DNA of 64,000 nt from Bradyrhizobium sp. (GCF_016219575.1 NZ_JACRMG010000009.1:868001-932000); one strand, 5' to 3'. Positions 9,203 through 18,694 are shown, counted from the stretch's first letter. Numbers and translations: made by a program. The notes: a model not told the origin generated them from the letters alone.

Positions 9203-10822
9203 GTAGCCGATCGCCGCGCCGTCGCTACGCGGATCGGAGCCGCCGCTCAACAGGCGGTCCTCCGGTCCGATCGTGATTCCATGGGCGTGGCCGGCCTGCT
9301 CGTTCCAAGCGCCCCAGCGATGGATGGAATGGCCGCGCCGCTCCAGCGCATCGATGGTCTCGGCGGAAAAGCGGCTTTCCATGTAGAGCGTATCGCGTGC
9401 CTCGCCGAGCCCGAAGCGGCCGGACAGGAAGCGCGGCAGTTCGAGCGCCTCCTGGATGTCGAGGCCGTAATCGATCATCGCGGTGTAGAGCTGCAGCTGG
9501 ATCTGCGGCTGGCCGTCCGCACCCATGCAGCCGAGCACCGTGGAGAGCTTGCCATTTCGCTTCGCCATCGAGGCGATCAGCGTGTGCAGCGGGATCTTTC
9601 CGGGCGCCAGACAATTGGGATGATCGGGATCGAGCGAGAAATAAGCGCTGCGGTTCTGCAGGATCACACCGGTGCTCCCCGCAGTCACGCATGACCCGAA
9701 GGCACCGTAAAGGCTCTGGATCAGCGAGGCGGCATTGCCATGCCGGTCGACGGCGGCGATGTAGACGGTGTCACCGTTCAGGCTGCCCCAGGATGGCACC
9801 TGATCCCAGCGCAACGCCCTGGCCGGATCGATCAGTCCAAGACGCCTCCCGGCATAGTCCGGGGAAATGAGCGTCCCGATCGGGATATCCGCGAAAGCGG
9901 GATCGGCGAGCAGCACATCCCGGTCGTGGTAAGCGATCTGCTTGGCCTGCACGAGCAGGTGCAGGCGGTCCGGGCCAAGCAAGTCCTTTGGCTCAAACGA
10001 TTCCAGCAGGTTGAGCATCTCGATGACGGTAAAGCCCTGGGTGGGCGGCGGCGTGTTGAAGATCGTGAAATCGCGATAGCGGCCGACCAGCGGCTTGCCC
10101 CATGTCGCGCCTTGCTGCGCCAGATCGGCCGGCTCGAAAAATCCGCCCTGCTCCCGCGAGAAGCGCGCCATCTCGGCGGCCACAGGCCCTTCATGGAAGC
10201 CCGCGCGTCCGCGCTCGGCGATCGCCTGCAGCGTATTCGCAAGGTTCGGGTTGGCGAGCGTGGTTCCCCGCCGCGGCATCGCGCCGTCGGGAAAGAACAG
10301 CGCCGCGGTCTCGTGGTGCTGCAGCAGATCTTCGCGCATCATGTCGATGAAAGCGGCCAGACGCGCCGTCACCGGAAAGCCGTCGCGCGCATATCCGATG
10401 GAGACCTCGAGCACGCGCGCCAGCGGCAAGCGGCCGTGAACATCGTGGGCCGCGATCCAGCTTGCCACGCCTCCGGGCACCGTCAGCGTGGCCGGAACGA
10501 TCCCCCGCAGCGGGATTTCGCGCAGTCCTCGTTTCTCGAGAGCTGCCGGCGACGCGCCGGCTGCCGCCTTGCCGCCGCCATTGAGATAGCTGATTTCGCC
10601 GCTGCCGCCGTCGTGGATCAGCCAGAAGGCGTCGCCGCCAAGGCCCGTCATGTGGGGATAGACGACCGCCAGCACGGCGCTAGTCGCAATGGCGGCATCG
10701 ATGGCGGAGCCACCGGCGCGCAGCACATCAACGCCGGCGCTGGACGCCAGCGAATGCGGCGACGTCACCATGCCCTGGGTCGCCAGCGTTGCGGGCCGGC
10801 CGGTGTTGATATCGAACGGCAT
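9200..10822 (-). CDS. Gamma-glutamyltranspeptidase family protein (Ntn hydrolase)
   Basis: 540 residues of the GGT family. The autoprocessing nucleophile is predicted as T352 in the GDTVYIAAVD motif, after which the small subunit begins; GCMGADGQPQ supplies the oxyanion-type glycine loop. There is no signal peptide, unlike periplasmic GGT, so this is a cytoplasmic member of the kind that hydrolyses gamma-glutamyl amides or N-acyl compounds. It is last in a minus-strand run after the aldehyde dehydrogenase and Tm-1-like genes, which suggests release of a glutamyl or acyl group during catabolism of an amine. True glutathione activity is not assured. Confidence 0.82.
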   Translation of the reverse strand: MPFDINTGRPATLATQGMVTSPHSLASSAGVDVLRAGGSAIDAAIATSAVLAVVYPHMTGLGGDAFWLIHDGGSGEISYLNGGGKAAAGASPAALEKRGLREIPLRGIVPATLTVPGGVASWIAAHDVHGRLPLARVLEVSIGYARDGFPVTARLAAFIDMMREDLLQHHETAALFFPDGAMPRRGTTLANPNLANTLQAIAERGRAGFHEGPVAAEMARFSREQGGFFEPADLAQQGATWGKPLVGRYRDFTIFNTPPPTQGFTVIEMLNLLESFEPKDLLGPDRLHLLVQAKQIAYHDRDVLLADPAFADIPIGTLISPDYAGRRLGLIDPARALRWDQVPSWGSLNGDTVYIAAVDRHGNAASLIQSLYGAFGSCVTAGSTGVILQNRSAYFSLDPDHPNCLAPGKIPLHTLIASMAKRNGKLSTVLGCMGADGQPQIQLQLYTAMIDYGLDIQEALELPRFLSGRFGLGEARDTLYMESRFSAETIDALERRGHSIHRWGAWNEQAGHAHGITIGPEDRLLSGGSDPRSDGAAIGY

Positions 10823-10840
10823 CCCGTCCTCAGCCCCGGA

Positions 10841-12106
10841 TCATGCGACTTTCCCTCGCGTTCCCCGCGCGGGCACCTTGATCGTGCCATCGCTCACCCA
10901 GGCGTCGAAGATTTCGAGCGCCCGTTCCGAAAACGCCTTGTCGTTGATGTGCGCGTCGACTTCGGTCATGCGGACCGGAGGCACGATGGATTTGCGGGCC
11001 TCATCCAGGAAAGCCGCGAGTCCCTCCGGATCGTGGGTCGGCCCGCCCGGCTTGTCCCACTCCTCGAGGCCCTTGGCCGGCAGCAGGAAATGCACGGGGC
11101 CTCTCGATTGCGAAAGCCGTCTTCCGATCTCGCGCGCGGTCTCCCGCCGCTCCTCGGCGTTCAGCACCGAGGACTTTATCAACCGGTTGTGGGCGTGGAA
11201 CTGCCGATTTGCAAATCGCGCCGGCAACTCCTGCGATCCCACGAAGTCGATGAGGTCCATGCATCCGGGAGCCACGATCTGGGGAATGCCGCTGCGGCCG
11301 GCATTGAGCAACCTGTCGGGTCCCGAATTGACGGCCGAGCCGAACATCCAGTTGCCGAGCTCCTGCGGAGCAAAGTCCATCACGGCAGCAAAGCCGCCCC
11401 CGGCGGCGATGCTCTCGAAGGCCATGCCGCCCATGCCGGTGGCATGAAAGATCGCAACTTCAAAACCCCTGTTCTCGAGTTCAGGCTTCAGCCACTTCAT
11501 GTAGGCCAGGCATGAACTGCCGAAACTGGTCATGCCGACGACCGGCCTTTCGGACTGCGCCGGCTCGGCTGCCCGCGCCGCGCCGAGCACGGCGCCGGCC
11601 GCCTGGCTGAGCGACGACTTGCAGATCGCATTGAGCCCGTAGAGACCGCCGGCCCACAGGATCATCTGGATATCGGCCGAAAGCCGGTCGGCAGGGATCA
11701 GCGGCGAAAAGGCGACGGTCGAGATGATGTATTTGGGCACGCCAATGGCGAGCGCGCGGGCGCAATCGAGCGCAAGGTCGGTGCCCATCGTACCGCCCAT
11801 GGCGATCATGCCGTCGATCCTGCCCTCGCGATGCAGCTTGCTTGTCAGCTCGGCTGCGCCGCGGGCCATGATCTGCATCGCCTCGTTCTCGTCGCCGGCG
11901 GCCACGGCGGCGTCGATCGATGATCCCGCGGCGGCAGCGACTTCGTGCTTGCTGACCGAAACAGGCGCATTGGGCTCGCCGAGCACGGAGACGTCCATGG
12001 TCAGCGTCGCGCCGCCCTGGCGCTCGATGCAGTCGCCTAGGAAGCTGAGCTCATCGGACTTGGTATCGAAGGTGCCGATGATGAGTATGGTCTTCCGCTC
12101 GTTCAC
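10841..12106 (-). CDS. Tm-1-like ATP-binding domain protein (UPF0261)
   Basis: About 421 residues of the Tm-1/UPF0261 family. The opening ILIIGTFDTKSDELSFLG is the family N-terminal signature, and GMIAMGGTMGTDLALDC forms a glycine-rich loop. In tomato Tm-1 the domain binds ATP; the bacterial function is largely unknown, though members are found in catabolic clusters. Two GTG starts are possible, 12118 and 12106. The second gives a four-base GTGA overlap with the aldehyde dehydrogenase stop and fits family N-termini better. It is co-transcribed with its neighbours. Confidence 0.8.
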   Translation of the reverse strand: MNERKTILIIGTFDTKSDELSFLGDCIERQGGATLTMDVSVLGEPNAPVSVSKHEVAAAAGSSIDAAVAAGDENEAMQIMARGAAELTSKLHREGRIDGMIAMGGTMGTDLALDCARALAIGVPKYIISTVAFSPLIPADRLSADIQMILWAGGLYGLNAICKSSLSQAAGAVLGAARAAEPAQSERPVVGMTSFGSSCLAYMKWLKPELENRGFEVAIFHATGMGGMAFESIAAGGGFAAVMDFAPQELGNWMFGSAVNSGPDRLLNAGRSGIPQIVAPGCMDLIDFVGSQELPARFANRQFHAHNRLIKSSVLNAEERRETAREIGRRLSQSRGPVHFLLPAKGLEEWDKPGGPTHDPEGLAAFLDEARKSIVPPVRMTEVDAHINDKAFSERALEIFDAWVSDGTIKVPARGTRGKVA

Positions 12107-13584
12107 AACTGTATCCACGCCGCCTTGAGGTCCGAATATTTGTCGAGCGCGTGAAGCGACTTGTCCCGGCCGAAGCCGGATTGCTTGAAGCCGCCCAGGG
12201 GCACCGTGATGTCGGTGCCGCCATAGGCGTTGACATGCACGACGCCCGCTCGGATTTCCCTGACCATACGATGGGCGCGCGACAGACTGGATGTCCAGAC
12301 AGCGGCGGCAAGGCCGTAATCCGTTGCGTTCGCAAGGCGGATCGCCTCGTCCGCGTCCTTGAACCGCATCACGGCCAGGACGGGGCCGAACACCTCCTCC
12401 CGGGCCAGCTGCATGCCCGGCGTAACGTCGCAGAAGATCGTCGGCGCCATGTAGTAGCCGCCCGTATTCTGCAATATGCGCTCGCCACCGGTGACGAGTG
12501 TCGCGCCCTCGCGCGTCGCGCCGTCGACGAAGCGCAGATTTCTTGCCAGCTGGTCGGCGCCACAGACGGCTCCGATGTCGCTGGAGAGGTCGAGCGGGTC
12601 GCCGACACGAAGCCTTGCGGTCGCAGCCTTCAGTTTGTCCATGAAACGATCGTAGATCGACGCTTCCACCAGCAGGCGCGAGCCTGCGACGCAGACCTGG
12701 CCCGAATTGCGAAAAATGCCGGAGGCGGCGACGTTCGCCGCACGATCGAGATCGGGCGCATCCGCGAAGACGATGTTCGGCGACTTGCCGCCGAGCTCGA
12801 GGTGGACGCGCTTTAGGTTGGATTCGGCCGACGCTTTCATCAGCTGCCGCCCGACCCCGCCGGAGCCGGTAAAGGCAATGCAGTCCACGTCCATGTGCCT
12901 GGCCAGCGCCTCCCCCGCCACGCGGCCGGTTCCGGTGACGACATTGAGCACGCCATCGGGCAGTCCGGCGGCGGTGGCAAGCTCCGCGAGCTTCAGCAGC
13001 GACAGCGAGGCAAGTTCGGAGGGCTTGACGACGACGCTGTTGCCGGCCGCCAGCGCCGGGGCGATCTTCCAGGCGCCGATCATCAGCGGAAAGTTCCAGG
13101 GAACGATCACGCCGACGACACCAAGGGGCTCGTGGTGCACGAGCCCGAGCACGCCGGGCGGTGTGGGCGCAATCTCGCCATAGACCTTGTCGATCGCCTC
13201 CGCGTAATACCTGAATGTCTGCGCCGCGCTGAGCGGTTCGGCCTTGTAGGCCATGGCGATTTCGGTGCCGTTGTCGCGAACCCCGAGCACCGCGAGTTCG
13301 AGCGCGTGTTGCTCGATCAGGTCGGCCAGTCGCAGCATCCGCTTCTTGCGATCCGCCGGGGCAGCGCGCGACCAGGCGCCATCCTCGAAACGCGAGCGCG
13401 CGATTGCGACGGCGATCTCCACATCGCGCGCCGAGCCGTTTGGGATCGTCGTGATCTCCGAGCCGTCGATCGGGCTGATGACCGGAAGCGGCTCAGCCTG
13501 CTCGGCGGTCGCCCGGCCGGCAATCCAGTGCGCCTGTGGCGGCACGGCAATGGTGCGCAGTCGGTCGATATCGGCTTGTTGCAC
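12103..13584 (-). CDS. NAD(P)-dependent aldehyde dehydrogenase
   Basis: Oxidises an aldehyde to its acid. With the chosen start the protein has 493 residues, the standard family length, with all key residues: N164 in PWNFP, E263 in LELGGKSP and nucleophile C298 in SGQVCVAG. The frame is open to 13725, but the GTG at 13584 has an AGGGGAGC ribosome-binding site and avoids overlapping the divergent regulator. It resembles gamma-aminoaldehyde or betaine-aldehyde dehydrogenases in general form. Pairing with a class III aminotransferase across the divergent promoter suggests that it oxidises the aldehyde made by transamination of an amine. Confidence 0.9.
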   Translation of the reverse strand: MQQADIDRLRTIAVPPQAHWIAGRATAEQAEPLPVISPIDGSEITTIPNGSARDVEIAVAIARSRFEDGAWSRAAPADRKKRMLRLADLIEQHALELAVLGVRDNGTEIAMAYKAEPLSAAQTFRYYAEAIDKVYGEIAPTPPGVLGLVHHEPLGVVGVIVPWNFPLMIGAWKIAPALAAGNSVVVKPSELASLSLLKLAELATAAGLPDGVLNVVTGTGRVAGEALARHMDVDCIAFTGSGGVGRQLMKASAESNLKRVHLELGGKSPNIVFADAPDLDRAANVAASGIFRNSGQVCVAGSRLLVEASIYDRFMDKLKAATARLRVGDPLDLSSDIGAVCGADQLARNLRFVDGATREGATLVTGGERILQNTGGYYMAPTIFCDVTPGMQLAREEVFGPVLAVMRFKDADEAIRLANATDYGLAAAVWTSSLSRAHRMVREIRAGVVHVNAYGGTDITVPLGGFKQSGFGRDKSLHALDKYSDLKAAWIQL

Positions 13585-13725
13585 CTGGTTCGCTCCCCTG
13601 GCGAATCCCGCCCCGAATGATCGGTTCACTATTTGCACCGATATTGATAATAGATTGCCGCCGGCCTCCGGATTTGTCAAACTGGCTTCAGTCGCAACTT
13701 GTTGGCGACATTGGATGCGGACCAA

Positions 13726-14514
13726 ATGCAGACCGTCGACAAGGCGATGAAGCTCCTCGGTTACTTCTCGGTTGCCGAGCCGGAGATCGGACTGAGCGAA
13801 CTCGCGCGCCTCGCATCATTCGACAAGGCCGCAACACGGCGCTTTCTCGTCGCGCTGGCCAACCATGGCTTCATCGAGCAGGACGGCGACACGCGCAAAT
13901 ACCGGCTTGGTCCGGCGTTTCTGCGGCTGGCGCGGATACGCGAGGCGACGCGTCCGCTGGCGCGCATGGTGCAGCACTCGCTCGACGAACTCAGCCGGGC
14001 CACGGGCGAGACGGCCCACGGTTCGATGTTTTCCGGCGAGGATCTCTCGATCATCGGCATCGCCGAGCCGCAGCGCCCGACGCGCGTATCGGTCGACGCC
14101 TCCCAACCGCTGCCGCTGCACGCTACGGCATCGGGCCTCGCCTGCCTCGCCTTCCTCGATGAAGAAACGGCGCGGCAGATTCTTGCGGGCACGTCGCTGC
14201 GCAAACATACGGATCATACCTGCGTGTCGAAGCGCGAACTCAAGGCCGCGATCGCCGAGACGCGGGAGCGCGGCTACAGCATGGCCGTTCGCACCTTCGA
14301 CGACGACGTCATCAGCATCGCGGCACCGATCTTCGGCGCAACCGGGATCGCCATCGGCGCAATTTCCGTCGCCTCGGTCGCCTCGCGCTTCGGCAGGGAG
14401 TCCGAACGGCGTATCGCTGGCCCAGTGCTGAAGGCGGCCGCAGGCGTTTCCGAAGCAACGGGCGGCATTATCCATCCGGCAGTTGCCGCCGCCATCGATC
14501 GGCACCGCGCATGA
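13726..14514 (+). CDS. IclR-family transcriptional regulator
   Basis: 262 residues: an N-terminal winged helix-turn-helix (about 1-65, VDKAMKLLGYFSVAEPEIGLSELARLASFDKAATRRFL) and a C-terminal IclR effector domain (LPLHATASGLACLAFL and a conserved Cys in HTCVSKRELKAAIAETRERGYSM). A TTG at 13699 would add nine residues; the ATG at 13726 is preferred. It is divergent from the aldehyde dehydrogenase operon and overlaps the HAD gene by four bases, so it most likely controls the whole 9.2-16.5 kb cluster. The shared intergenic region contains an AT-rich patch around 13630-13655 that is a likely operator or promoter. Confidence 0.88.
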   Translation: MQTVDKAMKLLGYFSVAEPEIGLSELARLASFDKAATRRFLVALANHGFIEQDGDTRKYRLGPAFLRLARIREATRPLARMVQHSLDELSRATGETAHGSMFSGEDLSIIGIAEPQRPTRVSVDASQPLPLHATASGLACLAFLDEETARQILAGTSLRKHTDHTCVSKRELKAAIAETRERGYSMAVRTFDDDVISIAAPIFGATGIAIGAISVASVASRFGRESERRIAGPVLKAAAGVSEATGGIIHPAVAAAIDRHRA

Positions 14515-15164
14515 ACGAACTGGCCCGGGCGCTGGTGCTGGATTTCGGCGGCGTCATCTCGCGCACGATCTTCGAGACCCAGCCGGAGAACGAACGGGCG
14601 CTTGGGTTACCGCCTGGCACGCTCAACTGGCGCGGCCCCTTCGATCCCTCTGGCGATCCGCTGTGGCGCGCGATGCAGGCTGGCGAGATATCCGAACGCG
14701 ACTATTATTTTACCCGCGCGCGGGAAACCGGGCGCCTGGTCGGCGAGGACTGGTCGAGCCTGCCGCAATTCCTGCAGCGCATCCGCGGTGCCGATCCGAA
14801 ATCGGCGATCCGTCCGGAAGCAATCGCGGCGATCGAATCGGTGAAGCAGGCCGACGCGAAACTCGCCATCCTCTCCAACGAGCTTGATCTGTTCTATGGC
14901 CCCGACTTCCGGGCGAAGCTGCCGTTCCTCGCCGACATCGACCTGATCGTGGACGCGACCCATACCGGAATTCTCAAGCCCGATCCGCGCGCCTATGCTT
15001 TCGTCACCGAAGGACTGACGCTTGCCGCCGAGATCTGCGTGTTCGTGGACGACCAGATCAGGAACGTCCGCGGCGCCGAGGCCGCGGGCTTCCGCACCAT
15101 CCACTTCGACGTCACGCGCCCGGCCGAAAGCTACCGGGCGGCGTTAATTCATTTCGGACTTTGA
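14511..15164 (+). CDS. HAD-superfamily hydrolase
   Basis: 217 residues with the HAD motifs: motif I as VLDFGGVIS (D11 nucleophile, with G in place of the usual second Asp region), motif II ILSNE, and motifs III/IV in ILKPDPRAY and CVFVDDQIRN. The first motif has DFGGV, as in the YihX/epoxide-hydrolase N-terminal and haloacid subgroups. Substrate unknown. Its ATG overlaps the IclR stop (ATGA), so it is coupled to the regulator. Confidence 0.82.
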   Translation: MNELARALVLDFGGVISRTIFETQPENERALGLPPGTLNWRGPFDPSGDPLWRAMQAGEISERDYYFTRARETGRLVGEDWSSLPQFLQRIRGADPKSAIRPEAIAAIESVKQADAKLAILSNELDLFYGPDFRAKLPFLADIDLIVDATHTGILKPDPRAYAFVTEGLTLAAEICVFVDDQIRNVRGAEAAGFRTIHFDVTRPAESYRAALIHFGL

Positions 15165-15180
15165 GCGGAGCACAAATCCC

Positions 15181-16530
15181 ATGCGCGATTCCAATTTCCT
15201 GGTCGAGAACAATGCCCGGCATGTCTGGCATCCGATGGCGCATCCCGGCGAGATGCGGGCGCAGCCGCCGAAAATCGTGCATGAAGCCGAGGGCGTCGAG
15301 GTGATCGACATACACGGCCACCGTCTGCTCGACGCCGTCGGCGGCCTCTGGAATGTCAATCTCGGCTATTCCTGCGAGCCCGTGAAAAAGGCGATGCGCG
15401 ATCAGCTCGACCGGTTGCCCTACTACTCGGCGTTTCGCGGCTCGACCACCTCGCCTTTGATCGAACTTTCGTTCGAACTGGTCGAGTGGTTCAAGCCGGA
15501 TGGCATGGCGCGCGCGTTCCTGACCTCGGGTGGATCGGACTCGGTCGAAACCTGTCTCCGCCTGGCGCGGCAGTACCACAAGCTGAACGGTCAGCCCGAG
15601 CGCACGAAATACATCGCGCTGAAGAAAGGCTATCACGGCACGCATTTCGGTGCAGCATCGGTCAACGGCAACCAGAATTTCCGCCGCCAGTACGAGCCGC
15701 TGCTGCCGGGATGCTTCCACATCCCCGCTCCCTGGACCTATCGCAATCCCTTTGGAACGGAAGACGCGGCCCTGATTGCCGAGCGCTGCGCGGCACTGCT
15801 GGAGGACGAGATCGCTTTCCAGGGCGCGGACACCATCGCCGCCTTCATCATGGAGCCTGTGTTGGGCGCCGGCGGCGTGATCGTGCCGCATGAGAGCTTC
15901 ATGGGCCGGGTCCGCGAAATCTGCAGCCGGCACGGCATCCTCCTCATCGCCGACGAGGTGATTACCGGCTTCGGGCGCACCGGCGCCTGGACGGGCTCAC
16001 GGCTGTGGGGCGTCAAGCCGGACCTGATGTCGACGGCCAAGGCCGTCACCAACGGTTATTTTCCGCTCGGCGCGGTGATGATCGGCGAAGAGCTGGTGGA
16101 CGCCTTTGAGACCGACAAGTCCAGCAAGGCATCGATCGGGCACGGCTATACCTATTCCGGCCATCCCGTGGGCGCCGCTGCGGCCCTTGCGGCGCTTGCG
16201 GAAACCACGCGCCTGGACGTCGCGAAGAATGCCGCACTGCGCGGCGCTGAACTGATGGCGGGTCTGGAAAAGCTCAAGGCCAAACATGCACTGGTGGGCG
16301 ACGTGCGCGGCAAAGGTCTGATGGCGGCGCTCGAGCTTGTGTCCGATCGCACGCAGAAGACGCCGGCGTCCAAGGAGGTGCTGCAGCGCGTGTTCGAGAC
16401 GGCCTATGAGCGCGGCGTGATGGTTCGCACGTCGGGGAATATCATCATTCTCTCCCCGCCCCTGATCATTACGGCGAACGATGTCGCCAGGATCATCGGC
16501 GCGCTCGATGCGGCACTGGCATCGGCATAG
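15181..16530 (+). CDS. Class III PLP-dependent aminotransferase (omega-amino acid/amine:pyruvate type)
   Basis: 449 residues of fold type I, class III. The Schiff-base lysine is K287 in STAKAVTNGYFPLG, D259 in ADEVITGFGRTG contacts the pyridine nitrogen, and GGSDSVET binds phosphate. The overall form is like omega-amine or beta-alanine:pyruvate transaminases. It is 16 bases after the HAD gene. With the aldehyde dehydrogenase on the other side of the regulator it makes a plausible amine to aldehyde to acid route. Confidence 0.88.
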   Translation: MRDSNFLVENNARHVWHPMAHPGEMRAQPPKIVHEAEGVEVIDIHGHRLLDAVGGLWNVNLGYSCEPVKKAMRDQLDRLPYYSAFRGSTTSPLIELSFELVEWFKPDGMARAFLTSGGSDSVETCLRLARQYHKLNGQPERTKYIALKKGYHGTHFGAASVNGNQNFRRQYEPLLPGCFHIPAPWTYRNPFGTEDAALIAERCAALLEDEIAFQGADTIAAFIMEPVLGAGGVIVPHESFMGRVREICSRHGILLIADEVITGFGRTGAWTGSRLWGVKPDLMSTAKAVTNGYFPLGAVMIGEELVDAFETDKSSKASIGHGYTYSGHPVGAAAALAALAETTRLDVAKNAALRGAELMAGLEKLKAKHALVGDVRGKGLMAALELVSDRTQKTPASKEVLQRVFETAYERGVMVRTSGNIIILSPPLIITANDVARIIGALDAALASA

Positions 16531-16581
16531 GCGGGGGATGAAGCGAAGCTGAAGCGTCCGGCGGGACCGCCGGCGCTGTGA

Positions 16582-16764
16582 TCAGAAGGGATGCACTGAA
16601 AGCGTGCCGAACACCACGGCGGCGATGAGGGCAAGCGAGCTGTAGATTGCCACCGTGTGCAGTCGCCTCTCCGTCCTCAGGGCCATCAGACGCGGATGAA
16701 TGGGAAGGCGGGTATCCGCCGATAGTTCGCGCACGGTCGATCTCCAACGCAGCATTTGCGTCAT
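16582..16764 (-). CDS. Small single-span membrane protein, 60 residues
   Basis: A basic N-terminal half (RWRSTVRELSADTRLPIHPRLMALRTERR) is followed by one hydrophobic span (AIYSSLALIAAVVFGTLSVHPF) that runs to the C terminus, so it is a tail-anchored or simple bitopic protein. It lies alone between the convergent aminotransferase and nasS. The ribosome-binding site is weak. Function unknown; it could be spurious, but the composition is protein-like. Confidence 0.5.
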   Translation of the reverse strand: MTQMLRWRSTVRELSADTRLPIHPRLMALRTERRLHTVAIYSSLALIAAVVFGTLSVHPF

Positions 16765-16940
16765 AAGAGAAGATCGAAGGGCGGCGAATGCAATAAGCCT
16801 GCGAAAATAGCGATACGGGCGCTTTCGCGGGCTGAAATTGCAGTGAAACCTTCTCTCGCTCGGATTCGCGCGAGAATATTCTTCGGACAGATTGGGCCGG
16901 ATTGGGCCTAATCAGGGGATATCCTGCGGGAAGCGACCTG

Positions 16941-18107
16941 TCAGGCCTGCCGATGCCTGATCGCGAAGGCCGCCAGATGGCCGGCGATGTCGTCGGGATT
17001 GAACGGCGGTCCCGCGAAGGCGCCGATGGCGCCGGGGGCCTCGGCGGCCTGCCCGGCGCGCCCAAGCGCGGCGTCGTAGAGGTCCGGCCGGAACACGCCC
17101 ATGGCGGTCTTCAGCGCCTCAAGGCTGTAAGCGGTCTGCCCCCAGCGCACCATCTGGGCGTAGAGCCAGGCCGCCTGCACAGGATCCGGTCGTGCGGCGC
17201 CCTCCCGTCCCACCAGCAGATACCGGCCGCTCTGGCGCATGGTGCCGTCGGGCGAGATCTTCAGCCGGCCGTCCAGCGTGCGCTGGATGACCTCGGCATC
17301 CACCCCGATGCGTTCCGGCTGGGACAGCAGCTGCGCGGCCTCGGCGCGATTCTCCGGTTGCTCGATGAATTCGGCCGCGCGCGAAGCCGCGCGAACCAGC
17401 GCCGCAAGGACGTCAGGGTTCTTTTCCGACCAGTTCTGGCGCACGGCCAGCACCTTCTCGACCGCGCGCACCAGGATGTCGGAGACGAAATGCAGGATGT
17501 GGCCGACACCGAGATCGACGGCCACCGAATTCCAGGGCGCGCCGACGCAGAACGCATCGACCTGTCCGCTGGCGAGGCTGTCGACCATGTAGGGCGGCGG
17601 CAGCACCACCAGCCGCACATCCTCGTCCGGATCGACGCCGCCGGCCGCCATCCAGAACCGCAGCTGGTAATTGTGGGTGGAAAACGGAAACGTCATGCCG
17701 AAGGTCAGCGGCTCGGCGCCGCTCTTCTTCCGCTTGGCGACGACGCGCGCGAGCGCCGTGGCGGTCGCCATCGGATCGAGAGGCTCGCCCTCGATTTCGG
17801 CCATGATCGCGGCATGCAGGGCGGGCGATACCGTGATCGCATTGCCGTTCAGACCGAGATTGAAGGGGGCCGCGATCGGCACCTTGATATGGCCGAGCCC
17901 GAGGCTGGAGGCGATCGCAACGGGCGCGAGCAGATGGGCGGCGTCGAACAGGCCGATATTGAGCTTGTCGCGGACGTTCGACCACGACACCTCCCGCACC
18001 AGGGTGATGTCGAGACCTTCGGCGGCGGCAAAACCCTTGTCCACAGCCACGATGAGCGCGGCCGCGTCGACCAGCGGAATGAAGCCGATACGAAGGGGCG
18101 TACTCAT
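16941..18107 (-). CDS. nasS: NasS: cytoplasmic nitrate/nitrite sensor, NrtA/CmpA-like
   Basis: 388 residues resembling the NrtA/CmpA solute-binding family, but starting STPLRIGFIPLVDAAALIVA with no signal peptide. A solute-binding fold retained in the cytoplasm is the mark of NasS. In the known system NasS binds nitrate or nitrite and, when empty, sequesters NasT. The start overlaps the nasT stop by four bases (ATGA), consistent with a stoichiometric pair. No nitrate reductase or transporter gene is adjacent, so the targets must be elsewhere; in Bradyrhizobium NasST is reported to control nitrate assimilation and nosZ. Confidence 0.85.
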   Translation of the reverse strand: MSTPLRIGFIPLVDAAALIVAVDKGFAAAEGLDITLVREVSWSNVRDKLNIGLFDAAHLLAPVAIASSLGLGHIKVPIAAPFNLGLNGNAITVSPALHAAIMAEIEGEPLDPMATATALARVVAKRKKSGAEPLTFGMTFPFSTHNYQLRFWMAAGGVDPDEDVRLVVLPPPYMVDSLASGQVDAFCVGAPWNSVAVDLGVGHILHFVSDILVRAVEKVLAVRQNWSEKNPDVLAALVRAASRAAEFIEQPENRAEAAQLLSQPERIGVDAEVIQRTLDGRLKISPDGTMRQSGRYLLVGREGAARPDPVQAAWLYAQMVRWGQTAYSLEALKTAMGVFRPDLYDAALGRAGQAAEAPGAIGAFAGPPFNPDDIAGHLAAFAIRHRQA

Positions 18108-18694
18108 TTCAGCATCTCCGACGCAGTGATGATCGACTGGGCGATCTCGCTGATTTTCTTCTTCTCGCGCATTGCGGTAGAGCGCAGCAGCACATAGGCC
18201 TCGTCCTCGTTGAGGCCCTTCACCTTCATCAAAATACCCTTGGCGCGGTCGATTACCTTGCGGTCCTCGAGCGCGGACTTGGTGCGGTCGAGTTCATCCT
18301 GCAGCTTGGCAAAGGCGTTGAAGCGGGAGATGCAGAGGTCGAGGATCGGCTTGATCCGCTCCTTTTTCAGCCCGTCGACGATATAGGCGGAAACACCGGC
18401 CTCGACGGAAGCCTGGATCGAGGCGGCGTCGCTCTGGTCGACGAACATGGCGATCGGCCGGCGCACCGCGCGGCTGACCTGGAACATCTGCTCCAGCACG
18501 TCACGGCTGGGGTTTTCGAGGTCGATCAGGATGACGTCGGGGTCCAGCGCAAAAATCTGCGCCAAAAGGCTCTGCATTTCGCTGATATGCACGACGCCGG
18601 TAAATCCCGCCTCCCGCAACCCCTCTTCCAGGATCGCGGCACGGATCGGGCTCTCGTCGACTATGACGATCTTCGGAGACGATTCGGCGCTCAT
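18104..18694 (-). CDS. nasT: NasT: ANTAR-domain transcription antiterminator
   Basis: 196 residues: an N-terminal receiver-like domain (about 8-125, with D58 in ILIDLENPS), then a C-terminal ANTAR RNA-binding domain (about 136-191) containing the conserved RAKGILMK and EDEAYVLLRSTAM helices. NasT binds paired hexaloop hairpins in leader RNAs and prevents termination, and NasS restrains it. It is the first gene of the nasT-nasS operon and is divergent from rimO across a 114-base gap that must hold both promoters. Confidence 0.9.
   Translation of the reverse strand: MSAESSPKIVIVDESPIRAAILEEGLREAGFTGVVHISEMQSLLAQIFALDPDVILIDLENPSRDVLEQMFQVSRAVRRPIAMFVDQSDAASIQASVEAGVSAYIVDGLKKERIKPILDLCISRFNAFAKLQDELDRTKSALEDRKVIDRAKGILMKVKGLNEDEAYVLLRSTAMREKKKISEIAQSIITASEMLK

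Noticed and set aside
9740..11515. 591-codon plus-strand frame opposite the GGT and Tm-1-like genes
   Set aside because: Both minus-strand genes are motif-complete; this is a shadow frame.
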